Source: Ascoidea asiatica (taxonomy: Eukaryota > Ascomycota > Saccharomycetes > Ascoideales > Ascoideaceae). Taken from it: 64,000 nucleotides of DNA. This document shows positions 31,660 to 43,600 of this stretch, piece by piece. The stretch spans positions 24,096 to 88,095 of the forward strand of contig BCKQ01000012.1 of NCBI GenBank assembly GCA_001600695.1. Direction: 5' to 3'. The notes under the pieces were generated by a model that was given only the letters and a program-made list of their open reading frames with translations, ran no database searches and was not told the origin of the DNA. The position numbers were made by a program, and so were the translations under genes. Every line of letters starts with the position of its first letter. Position 1 is the first letter of the stretch.

Positions 31660-34600
31660 TAATAAATTCATTAATTTTATTATCTTCATTAATTTCCATA
31701 CTAAATATTGATGTAATAATCCAATTCCATTCAACAATCTTATATTCAATATTCTCTTTCTTACAAAATTTCTTAAATCTTAAAATTATATTCCTATTAT
31801 CTTCTTCATCTTTATTTTTATTACTATTATTATTATCATCATCACTATTAATTAAATTTGGTTTAATTGTAATTAAATAACTTTTTCTATTACCAGTTTT
31901 TAAATCTTCACTATAATTAATATCTTTAATAAAATTAATTTTATTACTTTTATTAATAATCTTACATTTATTTTCAACTCCATGTGATAATAAAATTTTA
32001 TCAATAATATTAGAATTTCCTGGTAAATAATTTGTTATATTAAATTTTAAACCTTTAAATAATAAATTTTTTTCAAAAAATCTATTTTCACATTTTTTTA
32101 ATAATTCATTTATTGAAATTTTTAATTCATTTATTGAATTTTTTTCAATTTTATCAATCATATAATTTTTTGGAATTATTTTTTTTAATAAATTTAATTT
32201 TTTTATTTCTTTTTCTTCTTCTTTATTCTTATCATTATCATTTTTAAGAATTTTTAAAATATCTTCAATAAATTTTGGATGTAATATAAATTTTGGTCCT
32301 TTACTTAATCCAACTAAAAATTTTTCTGTTCTCATAATTCTTGGAGATATAATTGTATTTAATTTCAATTTATTTGATTTTTTATCATGAATAATTCCAA
32401 TACTTTCTAATAATTTTTGATCTTGTCTATTAATATCTGGAAATCCAGTTGCAATATAAATAATATTAAATATTAATTTATTTTTTTCTTCTTCACTCAT
32501 TTCTTTATTTTTTGAAATTTTTTTATTATTACTTTTATTATTATCTAATTTTTCTTTTTTTGGAACTTTTAACATTTTTATTCGAATTTTTAAAGGTTCT
32601 GGAGTATTTGTTTTTCGTTTTTTTGTTATAAAATCTTGACTATTTTCTAAATCTTCATTTTTATTTATCTCAGTTGCAATTTGATTTTCTTCAATTGTAT
32701 TATTAATTTTATTATTATCAATAATTTTTAATTCTTTATCTACTTTATTATTATCTTTATTATCAGTGTTTTCAATAGGATCATCAATAGGATCATCAAT
32801 ATCAATATCATCACTTTCATCATTTTCAGTATCACTTGAATTATCTTCATGAATTTTTTCATCTTTATTTAATAATCTTTTTTTATTTAATTTTAATTTT
32901 TTTTGATCTCTTTTAAATTTTTCTTGTATTACTTCACTTGGAAGTTTTGGAATTTCTTTATATCTATGTTGTTTTTCAAAAATATTTAATTCTTCTATAT
33001 CAGAATGAAGTTTTTGAACAGCTTTCATTTTTGCTTTTCTACCACCTCCACTTGATAAAATTGTTCTTGAATTATTTAAAATATTTTTTTTCTTAAAATT
33101 TATTGGAGTTGTAATTAAATCTTCTTTTAATTTTTTAATAGTTGGTAATGGTATTTTATTTAAATTTTTATCTTCTTGAGATAAATTTGAATTTTGTGAT
33201 AATAAATTTAATTTAGCATTATTATTATTATTATTATTGTTAATATTATTATTATTGTTAACATTAAATGGATTTTTATTTTCTTTATCTTTATCATTTG
33301 AATTAATAAATTCTTTTGTAAATTCAGAATCTGGATCATAAAATTTTTTTAAAACATATCTATTTAAATTTCTTGGTTTTATATTAATATATTCATTTTT
33401 TGAAATTGAATTATATTTTTTATCATTTGGATCCATTAATTCCCAATTACTATAACAATCTTCTAACCAATAATGATTAACAATTTTTGGTAAATTTTTA
33501 TTATTTATATAACTTTTATCTTTTAACCAATTTTGAATTGCATTATATTTTAAACCACTTGCTCTTGGACAAATTAAATAATCATCAGTTGGTTTTAAAG
33601 ATTTTGAAAAAATTCCACCAATTGCATTAATTAATTTTTCTAAATATAATCTTGAATCACCATAATAATTTGTGATTGTAAAAATTTTACCTTTTAAATT
33701 TGAAATTGAAGAAATTGGAGTTAATAAAGATGGATAAATTGGTATTGGATAATAGAGTAAACTAAGATATGGAGAAAAAATTAATTTTTTTTTATAAATA
33801 TTTAAAAACCAATCCATTGTTCCAACCATAATATTAATATTTTTACAAGCATTAATATAATTATTACCATCACGATAAGAACCAATATAAATATTTAAAT
33901 TTTGATTTGAAAAATCAGAAGTTAAATTACCACCACTATTTTCAATTAATCTTTTTAAAAAAATTATCATTCTTGAACTTAAATTTAAATCATTTGATAA
34001 ATAAATTGTTTTACCAGTAAGAAATTGATTATCTTTATTTAAAGATGAAGAAATTTGATTATTATTTGAAATAGCATTATATAAACCTAATTCATATTCA
34101 TCAGCATTATCATGATCTTCATTGTCATTTTCATTTTCATTTTCATTTTCATTGACATTGTTAATTGAATGAGAATTATTATAAGATTGAATGAAATTAT
34201 TTAAAGCTTTTGGATTATTTAAATTATAATCATTTTCATTTTGTAAAGATCTATTTATTAAAGTATCTTCAATCCATTGAGGTAAAACTATTGAAGTATT
34301 AATTTTTTTACTTTTTAAAACATTTTCACAAGTTATTATTAAAATATCAGATTTATAAAAACCAATTAAATGAGTTGTAAATTTTGTTAAAATTGAATAA
34401 TACATTCCACCAAAAGTAGTTATAATTTTTTTTAAAAATAATTTATCATTATCAGGTATATCTGCAATTGTTATTGCTAAACCACTAAAAAAATTTGAAG
34501 TTATTAGATTAAATTTATTTGGATAATATAAACAAAATGGTAAAACTCTACCTCTTGTTAAAGAATCATAAACCCAATCTGATTTTATTATTGGAATTAA

Positions 34601-34870
34601 ATAATCAGAACATTTATCAAATTCAGGAAATTCAACAGTTTGTGTAATAATATGAGTTGTATTTGATATTATTTTATTTATTGACATTATATCATCAGTA
34701 ATATATTTTATATTAATATTATTTGCACCATTTTTTTGTAAATTTGTAGATAAATCTATAACTTCTTGAATATCTAATAAATCAGATTCAATTATTAAAA
34801 AATCAAGAGATGAAAATACTTGATTTTTACTTATAGTATTATTTGCTATTAATTGATCTCTATATTCTTG

Positions 34871-34910
<40 letters not shown>

Positions 34911-34927
34911 TGAGATTTGGTATTCAT
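31652..34927 (-). CDS. RTT107: BRCT-repeat DNA-damage scaffold (Rtt107/Esc4 ortholog)
   Basis: Nuclear scaffold that brings repair factors (Slx4, Smc5/6, ubiquitin ligases) to stalled forks through phospho-binding BRCT domains. The 1091-residue ORF shows four BRCT-like repeats in the N-terminal half (about 38-135, 145-230, 300-390, 405-500). These include the WVYDSL and WIEDTL tryptophan motifs and GG turns such as TFGGMYY and NAIGGIFS. A charged, disordered linker follows (about 510-820), then two more BRCT-like domains at the C-terminus (about 830-905 and 960-1085). Four plus two BRCTs around a long linker is the Rtt107/Brc1 layout, and the length is close to that of S. cerevisiae Rtt107 (1070 residues). 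The N-terminus has a poly-Asn tract. It shares a bidirectional promoter with KRR1 that contains CGCGAAA elements, which fits G1/S control. Confidence 0.85.
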
Positions 34928-35397
34928 TATTGATTGAAATAAGATGAAATGAATTCAAATTCATTATTGTCAAAGTAGGATATTAAAAGAATGATTTCTT
35001 ATGGAATCTGAAATCAATAAATAGTTTAATTCAATGAATTTTCTTTCAACTTATCAGCATATCAGAAACAAAAGTAATCAAATCAACAAAAAGTATAAAA
35101 AAATAAAGCATTAAAAATCATTAAAAATCATTAAAAATCATTGAAAATTCGAAATTCATTTTTTTTCGCGTCTGTCGCGAAAATCAAAAATTAATTCTGC
35201 TTTTTTTTTCAGAACCAGCGGTGTGGATCTGCTAGGGGCACCTGAAAAAGTTTTTTTTTTTTGTGAATTTCAAAAATAAATTCTTTGTTGCTGATGAAGA
35301 AGATTGATATAATATATTAGTTCTATTATATTAGTTCTATTATATTAGTTCTATTATATTATATTATATAGGAAGTATTATAATAATAACAGTAATA
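34928..35397. promoter_or_regulatory. Bidirectional RTT107-KRR1 promoter
   Basis: The 470 bases between two divergent starts. Visible: three copies of the 10-base unit TTAAAAATCA (35111-35140); TTGAAAATTC (35141-35150), which resembles the RRPE element of ribosome-biogenesis genes; the inverted CGCGAAA pair listed separately; an AGGGG stress-element core near 35234; and four TATATTAGTTCTAT repeats near 35315-35360, before KRR1. Confidence 0.5.
35163..35183. promoter_or_regulatory. Inverted pair of SCB-like CGCGAAA elements
   Basis: TTTTCGCG at 35163-35170 and its exact complement CGCGAAAA at 35176-35183, separated by five bases. CRCGAAA is the known binding core of the G1/S factor SBF. The neighbouring RTT107 acts in S phase, so cell-cycle control is a reasonable inference. 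Confidence 0.5.
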
Positions 35398-36618
35398 ATG
35401 GTGTCAACTCATAATAAACCAAAACCTTGGGATACAGGAGATATAGATAAATGGAATATTGAAGAATTTACACCAGAACAAAGTTCAGGACCATTCTTAG
35501 AAGTTTCTTCATTTACTATTTTTTTTCCAAGTTATCGTTCAAATTATTTAAGACAAATATGGGGAGAATTAACAAGAATTTTAAAAAATAAATTTATAGA
35601 TTGTGAATTAAATTTAATTGAAGGTTCTATGACTGTTAAAACAACTTTAAAAACTTTTGATCCAGCAATAATTTTAAAATCAAGAGATTTAATAAAATTA
35701 TTATCTAGATCTGTACCATTTCCACAAGCTATAAAAATTTTACAAGATGATATTGCTTGTGATGTTATAAAAATTAATTCATTTGTTTCAAATAAAGAAA
35801 GATTTATTAAAAGAAGACAAAGATTAGTTGGACCTTCTGGAAATACATTAAAAGCTTTAGAATTACTTACTGGATGTTATATGCTTGTTCAAGGTAATAC
35901 AGTTAGTTGTATGGGATCTTTTAAAGGTCTTAAAACTTTAAGAAGAATTATTGAAGATTGTATGATAAATATACATCCAATTTATCATATTAAAGAATTA
36001 ATGATTAAAAAAGAATTAGAAAAAAGACCAGAATTAAAAGAAGAAAATTGGGAAAGATTTTTACCAAATTTTAAAAAGAAAAATATTTCAAGAAAAAAAC
36101 CAATGAAAAATAAATTAAAACCAAAAGATAAAATAACTTTATTTCCAGTTGCTCAAACTCCAAGAAAAATTGATCTTGAAATTGAAAGTGGTGAATATTT
36201 TTTAAAACCAAGAGAGAAAAAAATTAAAAAATTATTAGAAATTAAAGAAAAACAAGAAAAAATTAAAGAAGAAAATCAAAAAAAAAGAGAATTAGATTAT
36301 ATTGCTCCAAAAGAAGATGATTATTTACCTGGTAAAAAAAGAAAAAGAGATGATGATGATGTGATATTAAATGAATTAAAGATAGAAAACGAAGAAACAA
36401 AAGAACATGATGATGATGATGATGATGATGAAAAGAAAGAGAAAAAGATTAAGAAAGATAAGAAAGATAAGAAAGAGAAAAAGGATAAAAAAGATAAGAA
36501 AGACAAAAAAGAGAAAAAGGATAAGAAAGAAAAGAAACATAAAAAAGATAAAAGTAAAGATAAAAGTAAGAATATTGATGAAGATGAAGATATAGAATTG
36601 AATTTAGATTCGGATTAG
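35398..36618 (+). CDS. KRR1: KRR1 small-subunit processome component
   Basis: Nucleolar KH-domain protein needed for 18S rRNA maturation and 40S assembly. The first 220 residues match the family closely: [20 protein letters not shown] at the start, [15 protein letters not shown], the degenerate first KH domain (about 40-120), and the second KH domain with the typical [20 protein letters not shown] and [14 protein letters not shown] segments (about 140-200). [17 protein letters not shown] follows. The tail (about 290-406) is an Asp run then KKDKK/KKEKK repeats, making the protein longer (406 residues) than S. cerevisiae Krr1 (316). Divergent from RTT107 and convergent with the complex I gene. 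Confidence 0.95.
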   Translation: MVSTHNKPKPWDTGDIDKWNIEEFTPEQSSGPFLEVSSFTIFFPSYRSNYLRQIWGELTRILKNKFIDCELNLIEGSMTVKTTLKTFDPAIILKSRDLIKLLSRSVPFPQAIKILQDDIACDVIKINSFVSNKERFIKRRQRLVGPSGNTLKALELLTGCYMLVQGNTVSCMGSFKGLKTLRRIIEDCMINIHPIYHIKELMIKKELEKRPELKEENWERFLPNFKKKNISRKKPMKNKLKPKDKITLFPVAQTPRKIDLEIESGEYFLKPREKKIKKLLEIKEKQEKIKEENQKKRELDYIAPKEDDYLPGKKRKRDDDDVILNELKIENEETKEHDDDDDDDEKKEKKIKKDKKDKKEKKDKKDKKDKKEKKDKKEKKHKKDKSKDKSKNIDEDEDIELNLDSD

Positions 36619-36710
36619 TAGTTTATTCATTATATATATTTTTGTTTACAATACAAGTTATATTTCATATTAGTTATTTAAATACTTTTTATATATAAAG
36701 ATCAAATGTA

Positions 36711-36747
<37 letters not shown>

Positions 36748-36757
36748 ATTAAAGAAA

Positions 36758-37288
36758 TTAAGCAGATTTATCAGATCTTGCAGCGTATAAATAACTATCT
36801 TTATCATCTCTTGAACCTAAATCTTTTGCTAAACCATCATATGGATAATTTCTTGGCATTGCAGGTTTTTCTTCATAAAATAAAGTAACTAAAGTTGCAG
36901 AAATTAGAATTAATGAAGAAAAAAATATTATATTCCATTTAATTGCAGTTGAATTTGAATCAACTGTAAAAACATCTGGTGACCACATATTTTGCATATC
37001 ATCATTTTCATTTAATAATTGATCAAAATTTCTACGATTTTGTTGATCATCATATTTTAAATATGGATCTCTATTAAAATATAAATCTGCTGGTACATCT
37101 GGATAATTACCTAATAATGGATCTGGATTTGGTTTTAAATCTTTTAATGAAGAACTTGATGTTGATGATGATGAGAATCTTAAATTAATATTTCTTTGTG
37201 ATAATAAATATTTTGAAGAATTTTGAAGTGGTATTCTTGTAATTGTAGGAATTCTTGTAATTGAAGTTCTAAAACCATTGGAGAACAT
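36758..37288 (-). CDS. NDUFB8: Mitochondrial complex I subunit ASHI/NDUFB8
   Basis: Accessory subunit of NADH:ubiquinone oxidoreductase in the inner mitochondrial membrane (distal proton-pumping arm). The 176-residue protein begins with an Arg/Ser-rich mitochondrial targeting sequence (about 1-45). It continues with the family segment DPLLGNYPDVPADLYFNRDPYLKYDDQQNRRNF (about 56-88 in total), MWSPD at 101-105, one transmembrane helix (about 119-137), and KPAMPRNYPYDGLAKDLGS at 141-159. Length and layout fit the fungal family. Its presence implies that the yeast retains complex I. The stop is 140 bases from that of KRR1, with a TA repeat (about 36717-36743) between them. Confidence 0.88.
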   Translation of the reverse strand: MFSNGFRTSITRIPTITRIPLQNSSKYLLSQRNINLRFSSSSTSSSSLKDLKPNPDPLLGNYPDVPADLYFNRDPYLKYDDQQNRRNFDQLLNENDDMQNMWSPDVFTVDSNSTAIKWNIIFFSSLILISATLVTLFYEEKPAMPRNYPYDGLAKDLGSRDDKDSYLYAARSDKSA

Positions 37289-38347
37289 CTTGAATATAGT
37301 TGTTAAATGATAAAGAAGAAGAATAAGAAGAATAAGAAGAATATTAATTAATGACTACTATTCTCAAAATATTACACAATTACCTATCAACTACCTTTTC
37401 ATTACCATTACCATTACCACTATCACTATCATTAGCAATTGACCTTTCTGGAGTTTCTCTGGAAAGGCCTTACATTTTCAGAATTTCCAATTGGTCCAAT
37501 CCCAGAGAAAAACAGTGCAAAACTCAGAGACAAGCAAAAACATAGAATAAACAGTGAAAAAAACAAAGCACGTGCACTAACAAACCCACCATTGTGGATC
37601 TTTTTATCTAAAGTTTAGACCGGTTAAAGTAGATGATGCATGGCCATAGAAAATTATGCACCTTTTATGCATGTTAAGGTCGTATAGTGTAGTGGTAATC
37701 ACCTTCGGTTTTGATCTGTATAACCCCGGTTCGAGTCCGGGTAGGACCTATTTGTTTTTTTTTTAACTCTTTTTTTTTCTGTTTTTCTATTTTTAATCTT
37801 CCCGCACTGTCCAGCACAATCCAGCACTTTCCAGCACTCTTTTTGTGACTTTGTCACCGGACATTGCCGACCCAGTTTTCTGGTCTCGGACACGGTATAA
37901 ACTAATCTCAAATACCCGATATCCGAGGCTAAAAAAAACGCTTATTAAAACACAAAGAAAAATAGGCTTTAATTAGTTATTGTTAGAAACTTATAAATTT
38001 TTATTGAAAGAACTATTAAGAAATATTAGAAATTAAGGAAAACTATTTAAAACTATTTGAAACTAAGGAACAATGTGCAAATTATAAAAGAAGAACAAAT
38101 GAATGCAGACAATATCACAAACAAAAATTGAAAAAAAAAGTGATTTAAAAAAAAAGCAATAAAACCAAACAAAATAAAATAAATAGACAAATACTCAAAT
38201 AAACAAACAAAAATATACCAAAAAATAATTTAAAAAGATTTAAATACATTCAAGAAATAAATCCATATCCATAACCAATTTTTTTTTTTTTTTCTTTTCT
38301 TTTCTTTTCATTTTCATTTTCATTTTCATTTTCTTTAAATAATTTAC
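37289..38347. other. Intergenic stretch around the tRNA gene
   Basis: Apart from the tRNA, no gene is seen. CACGTG at 37570-37575 lies 280 bases upstream of the NDUFB8 start. At 37801-37835 the unit TCCAGCACT/A repeats three times. The stretch before 38347 ends in T-runs and TTTTCATTTTCATT repeats that probably belong to the 3' end of the minus-strand coiled-coil gene. Confidence 0.45.
37678..37749 (+). tRNA. tRNA-Gln (anticodon TTG)
   Basis: A 72-base tRNA without intron. The acceptor 5' strand is GGTCGTA; the A-box-like TAGTGTAGTGG lies in the D arm; the anticodon loop is TTTTGAT with TTG at 37711-37713; the B box GGTTCGAGTCC (37728-37738) is a perfect consensus; the T stem CCCGG/CCGGG is perfect; the 3' strand TAGGACC is followed by T. 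It closely resembles yeast tRNA-Gln(UUG). A T run at 37755-37764 serves as Pol III terminator. Two stem mismatches are odd: G-G at acceptor pair 5-68 and T-T at anticodon-stem pair 28-42. CCA is not encoded, as expected for eukaryotes. Confidence 0.88.
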
Positions 38348-41300
38348 TTAAATCAGTTCATTTTTTTGATGACTTTTGGACTGATTTTTACTTAATGTAG
38401 AACTTCTATCAACTGTAATAACAGAATCTGATTGAATTAAAGATTTTAAATTTGTATCATAACTTTTTAAAATTATTTGAAAATTTTTATTAATTTTAAT
38501 ATATAATTGATTTAATTCATTAATTTTATAATTTAATGAATTAACTTGTAAATTATTTTGTTTAATTTGATAATTTGATGAATCTATATTTGCTTTCATA
38601 CTATTATTTAAACTTATTAAATTATCTGAATTTGTATTAATTAATTTAATAATTTTATCATAATTTTTATCAATATTATTTTTTAAAATTTCTTCATTTA
38701 ATTTTAATTCATTTATTGCTTTTGCTACAATTTCTTTATCATCTAAAGAAATTATTAATTTATTATGATTTTCTAATTCATTATTAATATTTAATAATTT
38801 TTCATTAATTTCAATAATTTTTTTATTAAATAAATTTGAAATATTTTTATTATTATCATTAATTTTATTCATTTCATCTTTAATTTCAGTTTTAAACTTA
38901 TTTAAATTATTATTAGAATTATCTTCAATAGATTTAGTTTTATTATGAAATTCATTTAATAAATTACCTTTTAAATTAATATCAATTTTTAATTCGTTTA
39001 ATTCTTTATTTGTTGAAATAATTTCAGAATTAATTTTATTAATAAAATTTAAATTTTCTTTCAGTTTATTTTCAACAATTAATAATAAATTAGAATATTT
39101 TGAATTTGAATCCATAATATTTTGTTCTAAATTTGTAAATTGTTTATCATTTTCTGTAACAATTTTTCCCATACTTGCATCTAAAGAAACAAAATTTTCT
39201 TTAATTGAATTTCCAATATCTTCTAATCCAGAATCATGTTGACTAATTTTTTCTTTAATATTTGTTAAATCTGAAGCTAAACTTTGATTCATTGTTTGAA
39301 ATTGATTATTTAAATTTTGTAATTTTTTATCATTATCTTCAAAAGCAGAATTAACATCTTCTTTAAGATTATCAATATCTTTCATAACTAATAAATCAAC
39401 TCTAGAATCAATAATTTTATCAAGATCTGTTCTTGTAACATTAGTTTCTAATTCTCTTCTAATTCCTTTAAAACCTTCGGAAATATTATTAATTTTTGAA
39501 TTCATTTCATTTTTTACAAGAAATAATAAACTTTTATTATTAATTTCAAATTTATTATGATTTTCATTAAGATTATCTTGAATTGATTTTGAATTTGAAA
39601 TAAATTTTTGATCAATATCATTATTAATTTGTTTATTTTTTTCTTGTAAATCTTCAATTAAATCATTATTTAATTCAATATTTTGACGAAAAGATTGAAA
39701 ATCAATTGAAATTTCATGAAGTTGATTATTTTGTTGTTCTAATTTATTATTAATATTATTTTGAATATTATCTAAAGAATTCTTTAATTCTTTAAATTTT
39801 TTATTATTATCATTATAATCAAGTTCAATTCTATCACTAATTTCTTTTATATTATCAACATTATTTTCAATTTTTTTTAAAACATCTTTATTAATTAAAG
39901 TTTCAATTCTTTGTATTTCATTTTGTAAAAATTTTTTTAATTCTAAATTCATTCTTTCTTCTAAAATATCAAGTCCTTTTGTTGTATTTGTAGAATTAAT
40001 GAAAATAATATTTTTTAAATTTTCATCCATTGATTTTTTAAAATCTTCATTTAATTCATTTTTAATTAAAGATATCTTTTTTTCAACATCATTTTCATTT
40101 TCTTCATTAAATTTTTTTTTATTTTTCTCACTTGTTTCGAATTCAAGTTTAAGATTATTGAATAAATTAAACAAATCATTATTTTTGTTTTTAATAATTT
40201 GAAATTGATCTTCATTAATTTTTTTCAAATTATTAATCTCACTCTTTTGATCATTGATTTTTTTAGAAAGTAAATTATTAAATTCGTTATCAAATTTTGA
40301 AATTTTTGAATTTAAATCTTCTTTAAATGAAATTAATTCATTTGAGAAACGTTTTGAAATATCCCTTGATTTATTATTTGATTGATTGAAATTATTTGAT
40401 AAATTAATATAATTTTCTTTTAAATTTTCAATTTCAACATTTTGATCACTAATTTTTTTAGAAAGTAAAAGATTAAAAGCAGTATCAAATTTTGAAATCT
40501 TAGAATTTAAATCTTCTTTAAAAGAAACTAAATCATTAGAAAAACCTTTTGAAATATTTTTTGATTTATTATTTGATTGATCAAAAGTAGTAGATAAATT
40601 ATTAAAATTTTCTCTTAAATTTTTAATCACAATATTTTGATCATCAATTTTCTTTGATAATAAATTAGTAAAATCGGTATTGAATTTTGAAATTTTAGAA
40701 TTTAAATCATTTTTCAAAGTAATTAAATCATTGGAAATACTTGTTGAAATGTCTTTGGATTGATTATTTGATATATTAAAATTTTCTTTTAAAATTTCAT
40801 TATCTTTTTTCAAATTTTCAATTTCCAATTTTTGATTTGCAAGTTTTTCAGAAAGTAAAATATTAAAATCAGTATCAAATTTTGATATTTTAGAGCTTAA
40901 AACATCTTTAAAAGAAATTAAATCATTTGATATACCTTTTGAAATATTCTTTGATTTAATAATTGATTCATTAAAAGTATTTAATAAATTATTGAGATCT
41001 ATTTTTAAATTTTCATTTTTTTCTTTTAAATTAATTATTTCAATATTTTGATTTTCAAATTTTTTAAAATGTATAGTATTTAAATCATTATCAAATTTTG
41101 AAAATTTTAAATTTAAATCATTTAAATCATTTGAAAAATTTTCATTTTTTTTTAATAAATTTTTAATATTATTATTATTTTGAATTGAAGAATCTTTAAA
41201 TTTAATAAATTCATTATTTAAACTTGAAAATTTATTATTAATTCTTGAATCAATATTTGCATTCATTATATTAGTTTTTAAAGATAATTGATTTTTAATT

Positions 41301-41698
41301 TCATTAAAATTATCAGATAAAGTATCGGAAATTGATTTTGTTGATTCAGATTTTATAGAAACTGTATCAAAATTTGAATCATTCATTAAATTAATTTCAG
41401 ATTGTAATTTTAAAATTGAAGATTTATTAAAATTTTCAATTTTTTTGATATTTGATTGTAAATCAACTAATTTATTATTTAATAAATTAATTTTATTTAA
41501 ATTTTTTATTAAAAATTTATCATTTTTTTGAATAATATCTTTATTTGTATTATTATTGTAATTTTTATTAATATTTTTTTTTTTTGAGAGATCATAATCA
41601 TTAATAATTTGAATAGAAAATTTTTGAAGTTGAGTATTTTCAGTTAAATATAATAAAGATTTAAAGAAAAAATATATTAAAATTTCAAATAAAATCAT
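38348..41698 (-). CDS. Long coiled-coil protein with 65-residue repeats
   Basis: Intact 1116-codon ORF with a short hydrophobic N-terminus (about 1-18, FEILIYFFFKSLLYL). Almost all the rest is a predicted coiled coil rich in Asn, Lys, Leu, Ile and Glu. Four consecutive repeats of exactly 65 residues are seen at 250-314, 315-379, 380-444 and about 445-509, with the shared frame K-(N/D)-IS....SN(D/E)L..(F/L)K..L.SKISKF-(D/N)...N-LLS-(K/E)K. A weaker copy precedes them. The last 25 residues are Ser/Lys-rich. Such proteins serve as structural rods, tethers or spindle/cortex scaffolds; no family is recognised, so the role is open. The hydrophobic start could be a membrane anchor. Confidence 0.75.
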   Translation of the reverse strand: MILFEILIYFFFKSLLYLTENTQLQKFSIQIINDYDLSKKKNINKNYNNNTNKDIIQKNDKFLIKNLNKINLLNNKLVDLQSNIKKIENFNKSSILKLQSEINLMNDSNFDTVSIKSESTKSISDTLSDNFNEIKNQLSLKTNIMNANIDSRINNKFSSLNNEFIKFKDSSIQNNNNIKNLLKKNENFSNDLNDLNLKFSKFDNDLNTIHFKKFENQNIEIINLKEKNENLKIDLNNLLNTFNESIIKSKNISKGISNDLISFKDVLSSKISKFDTDFNILLSEKLANQKLEIENLKKDNEILKENFNISNNQSKDISTSISNDLITLKNDLNSKISKFNTDFTNLLSKKIDDQNIVIKNLRENFNNLSTTFDQSNNKSKNISKGFSNDLVSFKEDLNSKISKFDTAFNLLLSKKISDQNVEIENLKENYINLSNNFNQSNNKSRDISKRFSNELISFKEDLNSKISKFDNEFNNLLSKKINDQKSEINNLKKINEDQFQIIKNKNNDLFNLFNNLKLEFETSEKNKKKFNEENENDVEKKISLIKNELNEDFKKSMDENLKNIIFINSTNTTKGLDILEERMNLELKKFLQNEIQRIETLINKDVLKKIENNVDNIKEISDRIELDYNDNNKKFKELKNSLDNIQNNINNKLEQQNNQLHEISIDFQSFRQNIELNNDLIEDLQEKNKQINNDIDQKFISNSKSIQDNLNENHNKFEINNKSLLFLVKNEMNSKINNISEGFKGIRRELETNVTRTDLDKIIDSRVDLLVMKDIDNLKEDVNSAFEDNDKKLQNLNNQFQTMNQSLASDLTNIKEKISQHDSGLEDIGNSIKENFVSLDASMGKIVTENDKQFTNLEQNIMDSNSKYSNLLLIVENKLKENLNFINKINSEIISTNKELNELKIDINLKGNLLNEFHNKTKSIEDNSNNNLNKFKTEIKDEMNKINDNNKNISNLFNKKIIEINEKLLNINNELENHNKLIISLDDKEIVAKAINELKLNEEILKNNIDKNYDKIIKLINTNSDNLISLNNSMKANIDSSNYQIKQNNLQVNSLNYKINELNQLYIKINKNFQIILKSYDTNLKSLIQSDSVITVDRSSTLSKNQSKSHQKNELI
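40172..40951 (-). repeat. Four tandem 195-base coding repeats
   Basis: Units at 40951-40757, 40756-40562, 40561-40367 and 40366-40172 encode the 65-residue repeats of the coiled-coil protein. The copies differ at many positions, so the duplication is not recent, but their equal length shows that spacing has been kept. Confidence 0.7.
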
Positions 41699-42823
41699 TT
41701 TAAAAAGTTTATGTAATTGGTAATTATGTATTTGATAACAAAAATGTGAATGTGAATGTGAATGTGAATGAAAATTGTAAGGAAATTTTAAATTCTTTAA
41801 GTATGATTATAAATTTAAGTAATTTATTACTAAAGACTTTATTATTAACTAAATGAATTTTAAAAATTGATTATTCCAATAGTATACTTTAATTATGATC
41901 AATTATTGATTTGAATTTATAAAAAATAAATTTAAAAAGTTTCAAATGTCTCTTTTTTTTTACAATTATCCAGAGTTAAAAAAAAACACAGATTTAGTAT
42001 ACAATCAATGATTTTAAATATTTGATAATTGATTAAATTTAAGCTAGACTGGGGAATATTGAATACTTTTCATAAAAAATATATAATATTGGATATATAA
42101 TTTTAATTTTATTAAAATGAATGAAAATACAAATGAATAATAACTCTGAAATATAGGGAATATATCCTTAGAGAAATTGATAAGTTTAAGTATTATTTAA
42201 TGATTTATATGAATAAATCATGATTGAGATTATTGAAATTAGTATGATTAATGAATTCATTGTTATAATCAGAGTTTCATTGGGAATTGATCAGATAAAA
42301 TGATCATCGAATAGAATTGAGATGAATTTGAAAAAGATATTGAAATATAATAAATATGATTGATAATAAATAATAAATAATAAATAATAAATATAAAGAA
42401 TAAACAAAGTAAGCGCTAAACGATGTTTACTTTTGTTTCACTCCCAAAACAGCGATATCGAGTAGTTGAACAGTAGTTAAACAGTAGTTAAGAAGTGTCA
42501 GCGGTTATTTACTACGCTAATTACAAGATTGTCAGTGTTTGTTGTAGTATTAAATTTGGTAATTGATGAAGAAATGATTAAAACATGTATAAAAAGAAGA
42601 AAAGAACAGTTTCAAATATATAATGAACAAGAGAATAAAAAGAAGAAGAGAATAAATATTAATGTCAGCAAGACTTATTTGTCTTGTCTTGCAACATCTG
42701 AAGAAGTAAAAGATAAAATAGTCTAAGATTATATTTGAATGAAATAATAAAAAGGAAAGAAATATATTCAAAAAGAAGATAATCAAAATATATACAAATA
42801 AAGATGAAATCAATTACTTTGTT
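41699..42823. other. Intergenic stretch, nothing recognised
   Basis: Two opposed open frames of 65 and 87 codons at 42529-42813 overlap each other and have low-complexity products; neither is credible. Near 41740-41768 GTGAATGTGAATG repeats occur, and near 42366-42391 AATAATAAAT repeats. GTAGTTAAACAGTAGTTAAG repeats lie near 42462-42490. Confidence 0.4.
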
Positions 42824-43292
42824 TTATGTAGAAGAATTATTATCTTCTTCATTTACAACAATCTCACCCTTTTTTTGTGCAATTTTAACAACATCAAATG
42901 CTTTTAATAATTTTCTTCTTGCTCCCATAGCACTTACACCAACTTTTTGTAAATCTTCATCTAAATAATAAATTAATTTTTCCCAAGAAATATTTGATAA
43001 AAGTTCAGTATATTTATGTAATCTTAAATTTTTTAACCAAACTGGTAAATTATTTAAATTTTTTAATTGAATTAATTCAACTGAATTTAAACTTGGTGAT
43101 TTTGGTGAATTCATTAATAATAATGTTAAATCTTTTGATGATGATAATGGAGTTTTTTCAATAATTTGATTAATATTGTTTGATGTTGGAGTTTTTGCTT
43201 CAATTTTCATATTTTTATTATTACTATTAATGTTAGTATTAATATTATTAATAATTTTATTTTTATCATTATTTGAATTGTCTAAATTTTTC

Positions 43293-43323
<31 letters not shown>

Positions 43324-43530
43324 AATTTTCATTAATAATTCCTTCATTTGATTTATTTTTATTAAATTGTTGTTGTTGTTGTTTATTTGATGATAATATT
43401 TTATCTTTATTTTCATTATTATTGTTATTATCTTTTAAAAATGAATTTCTATTTCCATTATATTTTTTAGTCCTGCTAATAGATGGAGAAGATGACAAAC
43501 TTGTATCAAATGAAGTATTATTTGAGTTCA

Positions 43531-43600
<70 letters not shown>

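Noticed and set aside
42529-42813. Opposed 65- and 87-codon frames
   Set aside because: They overlap each other, one needs a TTG start, and both encode low-complexity sequence.
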